This document shows positions 60,807-64,000 of a DNA stretch of 64,000 nucleotides, one piece after another. The translations under genes and the position numbers were made by a program. The notes below the pieces were generated by a model that made no database searches, was not told the origin of the DNA, and saw only the letters and a list, made by a program, of their open reading frames with translations. Source of the stretch: Cladorhizidae sp. MBARI D1340-BT2 (lineage: Eukaryota; Porifera; Demospongiae; Poecilosclerida; Cladorhizidae); the NCBI GenBank assembly GCA_028752905.1, contig JAQNBH010000011.1, forward strand, positions 35,434,624 to 35,498,623, written 5' to 3'. Within the stretch, counting starts at the first letter, position 1. Each line of letters opens with the position of its first letter.

Positions 60807-61510
60807 CTGAATGTGAAAATGTAGAGGAAAGATAAAATCAAGATGGGAAGGAAGAGAATGAAGAAGGGAAGATGGGCATGGAAAGTATCAAATCATGTTC
60901 CAGGTAAAATTGGATGTCGAGTGAAGGCATGTGGCAATGTATGGGTAGAAACAAGGTTATAGAGCAGTTCATACATGCTTATGTGGGGACAATTTATGCT
61001 CCATGTAATGAACCTATGTGTATACACATGTTTGAGGTAAGTCTAGCTCTCCTAAGTTCCAAAGTTTCTACGGCATGTTTTCTTCTTTCTAACTCACCAT
61101 TTTCATTTTACTTGGTTTGTTGCACTGGGCCATCTGCAGTTATGATGTTGCTGTTCATACCCACACCCATGGAGGCCATTTATTGCTTCATGTGTTGAAT
61201 GTATGTGCACCTGAGGCCAGATCTTTTTTCAATTTTTGGTACATATTTGATCAACCCTTTAGCATAAAATTAGACTGTATTTTGTTTTTTATCCTTTTTT
61301 TGGAGATAAAATTTAACTTTTTAGCTTCACTGCATTTTAAAGTTATGCTAATCTGAGTTTCAGAGCAGTACCTACCACCCTTCTTCATATTTTTTATAAT
61401 AACATTATGCTTATCTGCACGCTCTCATTTTGTCTAAGTGATGCTTAATATTACACTTTATTTAGCTCCTTCTATCCATTCCAAATCCTTGAATCACAAC
61501 TGAGAGGTAT
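60807..61510. other. Unrecognised region (U4)
   Basis: Counterpart of 8935-9640. Confidence 0.5.
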
Positions 61511-61512
61511 GT

Positions 61513-61831
61513 ATGAAGTGATGAAAAGGGAGAAGAAAACATCATATACTTGGCTTTCTTGGATGTCAGCAAGGCTTATGATAGTGTGTGGAGGTAGGGA
61601 ATGTGGCATAATATGAGGCAGTATGGTGTAGAAGAGAATTTTGTGAGGGTGTGTGAGTGGTTGTATAGTGGGGTAATGACAAAGACTGTGTTGAATGAAG
61701 GGGTACCCTTTGTCTCCACTACTGTTAAAATAGAGCTAATTGATATATTGGAGGAGTTAGGAACTCGTTTATATAATAAGTGAAGGGGATGTTGTTGTGA
61801 GAACTCATGGATGCAGAAGACTTTGGGATGG
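61513..61831 (+). pseudogene. LINE-2 reverse transcriptase fragment with nonsense codon (U4)
   Basis: Carries the same TAG after DSVWR and the same 9-bp TVLNEGV state as U3. Confidence 0.8.
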
Positions 61832-61916
61832 TTATAAGCTATGTTGAATATGATGGAGGTAAATATTATTAAGGTAGTAATAGTAGGAAGGGCAAAGTTA
61901 TTGTTGACTCTCAACA

Positions 61917-62090
61917 AACTCTCAGTTGACATAGTACAGATAGAACGAATTTTTCGATAGTCCACTTAAATTTACTCACTTGACATTTCAGCTGGTTGCT
62001 ATAGCCTTCATCAGGAACAATGACAGATTAAGGCTAGAGCATCTAGCCAAATGTCGAGCAAGTTAATTTAAGTTGATTATCGAGAAAGTC
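61917..62090. repeat. Foldback element, long form (U4)
   Basis: Counterpart of 10036-10209. Confidence 0.65.
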
Positions 62091-63086
62091 AAGATTGTAG
62101 TAGTTGGGGAGAGAATGAAGTTGGAATGAGTTGGAGAAATAATGGAAAGAGGTGGAAGAATTCAAGTGCTTGGTACTGTAGTTTGCAAGAAATTATGAGT
62201 AATTTCCAGTTAGAGAAGATAGTAAAGAAGGCAGAAAAGTTGATGTAAAGTTACATAGATTGGCCGACTGAATGGAGAGGTGGAAATAGATAGAGGAAGA
62301 TCTTTCAGAGCTTCTAGTGAGATTGGGTATGGAGTATGCAACTGAAGTATGGTAAACAGGAAGACATACTGCATGTAAGAGGTAGGAGACAGCACAGACG
62401 AGAGTGAGCAGGAGATTGTGGTGGGCTAGCAGTACCATAGCAAGAGTGGTGGTGCTGGGAGATCTGGGTGGAAGACTTTGAAGAGAGGAGGGAAGAGATG
62501 TTATTTGGTAACAGATTAAAGGTGATAGCAGATTGCTGATTGGTTAAGATTGTAGTAGATAAACTAAGAAAGATGGAGGAATAGGGTTATGGGAAGGTTA
62601 TGAAGCTATGAAGAGAAAATATGAGCTAAGTAATGATGTTGGATCAGTTCACAGGTAGAAGGAAAAGATTAAGGCAAGAAATGAGAAGGCAGAGAGGTAG
62701 AAGTAAATGCTATGAGTAGTCCGAAGTGGTACACATTAGCAAAGAATGGTGGGGAGGTATGTGAGGTCAGTAACAGGGTAAGGGAATGTGAGATTTATGT
62801 TCAGACTGAGGACTAATTCATCAGGTTTCTTGGCAGACAAGGAGAGATGCAGAATGGTCACCTGTTGAGAGGTGTATGTATAATATGTGATAGGTAGAGG
62901 AGAATGTGGCCCATCTCTTGGTAATTTACAAGGAATCTGAGGTGGTTCAGGAAATGCTTGTGACAAGGTGTGCAGAATTGTGTGGCTGGACAGTGGCTAG
63001 ATTAATATGGAAGACTTGGTATCGAATGAATGGTGGCTGTTAGGAAAAGGTGGGAAGGGGTTAAGTAATGGGTGTTATGATGGTGG
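62091..63086 (+). pseudogene. LINE-2 post-RT region (U4)
   Basis: As in U2, ending at the GTGAA breakpoint (63087-63091). It has the deletion form of gypsy-B shared with U1 and U2, unlike U3. Confidence 0.7.
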
Positions 63087-63251
63087 GTGAACATGCAAAT
63101 ATCGTGAGGAGAATGAAAAATGACATGAGGAGGAGAGAAGAGAGAGAAGAACGACGTGAAGATATGAGATGGCAAGAAGCCAAAGAGGAGAGAGAGAGCA
63201 AAGCAAAATGAGGATGCTAGGAGAAAAGAGGAGTCAGAGAGATGGTTCCAG

Positions 63252-64000
63252 ATGTTGCAGATGCTGACTCAGACCAACATCACTAGGAGACAGGAGGATG
63301 CCAAGAACAGGAGGCAGGAGAGGGAGGAGTTTGAAAGAATCAGACAAGAGGACAAACAGGAAGACAAGAGGAGATGCCAAGAAGCTAAAGAGGAGACTGA
63401 TCACCTCAGACAAGAGGCAAGAGATAGAGAAGAAGAGAGGGAGTGGGTGAGATGTCATGAATACAAAGAAGACAGGGAGAGACAGAAACGAAGTAACAGC
63501 AAGAATGCCTTCAGGTCTGTCCAGCTTAAGGATCTGACAGAGATAGAGACATTCCTAGAAAATTTTAGGACACTTACTCCCTTTGAGATACACCCAGACT
63601 ACTGGGTCGTGAACCTCCTCACTGTGCTGGATGATAAGTCCAAGGACTACCAAGCTGGCCTCCCAGAAGATCAAAATAAAGATTTTGATATTCTATGCCA
63701 GAGACGCATTGCCTACCACGCCATCACGCCAGATTTCTACCAGATCAAATGGCATGGGTTAACACAACTACAAGGAGAGTCTGGACAGGAGCTAGCCAAA
63801 CATGTGGACGGTCTGCTAGATGAATACATGAAAGGTGCCACATCCAGACAAGACTTGCATATCATGATGGCAGTGGAGAGGACCAAACATTGTCAGACAC
63901 CAAGGCAGAGTTCTTGGTCAGGGAGCGAGCACCGACAACACCAGCCGAAGTAGGGAGCCTGATTGAGAAATATCGTTACATCCAGCCCAAATGGAGGAGT
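63252..64000 (+). pseudogene. SCAN-like Gag of gypsy-B with 4-nt deletion (U4, cut by window end)
   Basis: Identical to the U1 and U2 Gag up to about residue 210, then a 4-nt deletion near 63884 (GACCAAACATTG for GACCATCCAAGCATTG) shifts the frame inside the SCAN-like region and gives a short aberrant tail ending at 63953. The original reading frame resumes as homologous DNA to the window end. Confidence 0.85.

Larger units (their letters stand above)
51892..64000. repeat. Macrosatellite unit U4 (truncated by window end)
   Basis: Fourth tandem copy. The window ends inside the gypsy-B Gag, so the simple-sequence and LTR-bearing end of the unit is not seen. The array may continue. U4 resembles U3 up to the gypsy-B locus, where it switches to the U1/U2 structure. 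Confidence 0.96.

Overview
This is eukaryotic, almost certainly invertebrate-animal DNA: AT-rich, packed with degenerate retrotransposons and a hAT transposon, with very short GT-AG introns (about 45-80 bp) and long simple-sequence tracts. A compact-intron animal such as a sponge would fit, but the sequence does not settle the taxon. There are no bacterial operons, RNA genes or CRISPR arrays.

The dominant structure is a head-to-tail tandem array of one large unit of about 17.2-17.4 kb. Taking the sequence at position 1 as the phase point, the units are U1 1-17376, U2 17377-34724, U3 34725-51891 and U4 51892-64000 (truncated by the window). Each unit contains, in order: the body and 3' LTR of an internally deleted Ty3/gypsy element (gypsy-A); about 0.9 kb of unrecognised DNA; an intron-containing hAT transposase pseudogene (+); a jockey/CR1-type non-LTR reverse transcriptase (-); 1.8 kb of unrecognised DNA; one 318-nt exon (-) encoding an immunoglobulin-like domain; fragments of a second non-LTR element (+) interrupted by a foldback element; a Ty3/gypsy element with a SCAN-like Gag and the Gmr1-type RNase H-stop-polypurine tract-LTR end (gypsy-B); about 1.1 kb unrecognised; a 1-kb AAT/ATT tract; a 31-bp-arm hairpin; CCCA/CAAT tracts; 1.4 kb unrecognised; and the 5' LTR of gypsy-A, which leads into the next unit.

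The most interesting points are (1) the repeated Ig exon. It is the only sequence that looks like a host gene, lies in a frame that a plain ORF search misses, and has symmetric phase-1 splice sites, so each unit carries one shuffle-competent Ig exon. (2) At gypsy-B, units U1/U2/U4 and unit U3 carry complementary deletions, so no single unit holds the ancestral locus but together they define it. (3) Unit relationships change along the unit (U1 odd in the hAT region, U2 odd in the reverse transcriptase region, U3 odd at gypsy-B, U1+U2 against U3+U4 at the second LINE), which points to unequal exchange or gene conversion.

No complete functional gene or mobile element is present. Apart from the Ig exon, the coding segments are remnants with stops, frameshifts or deletions.
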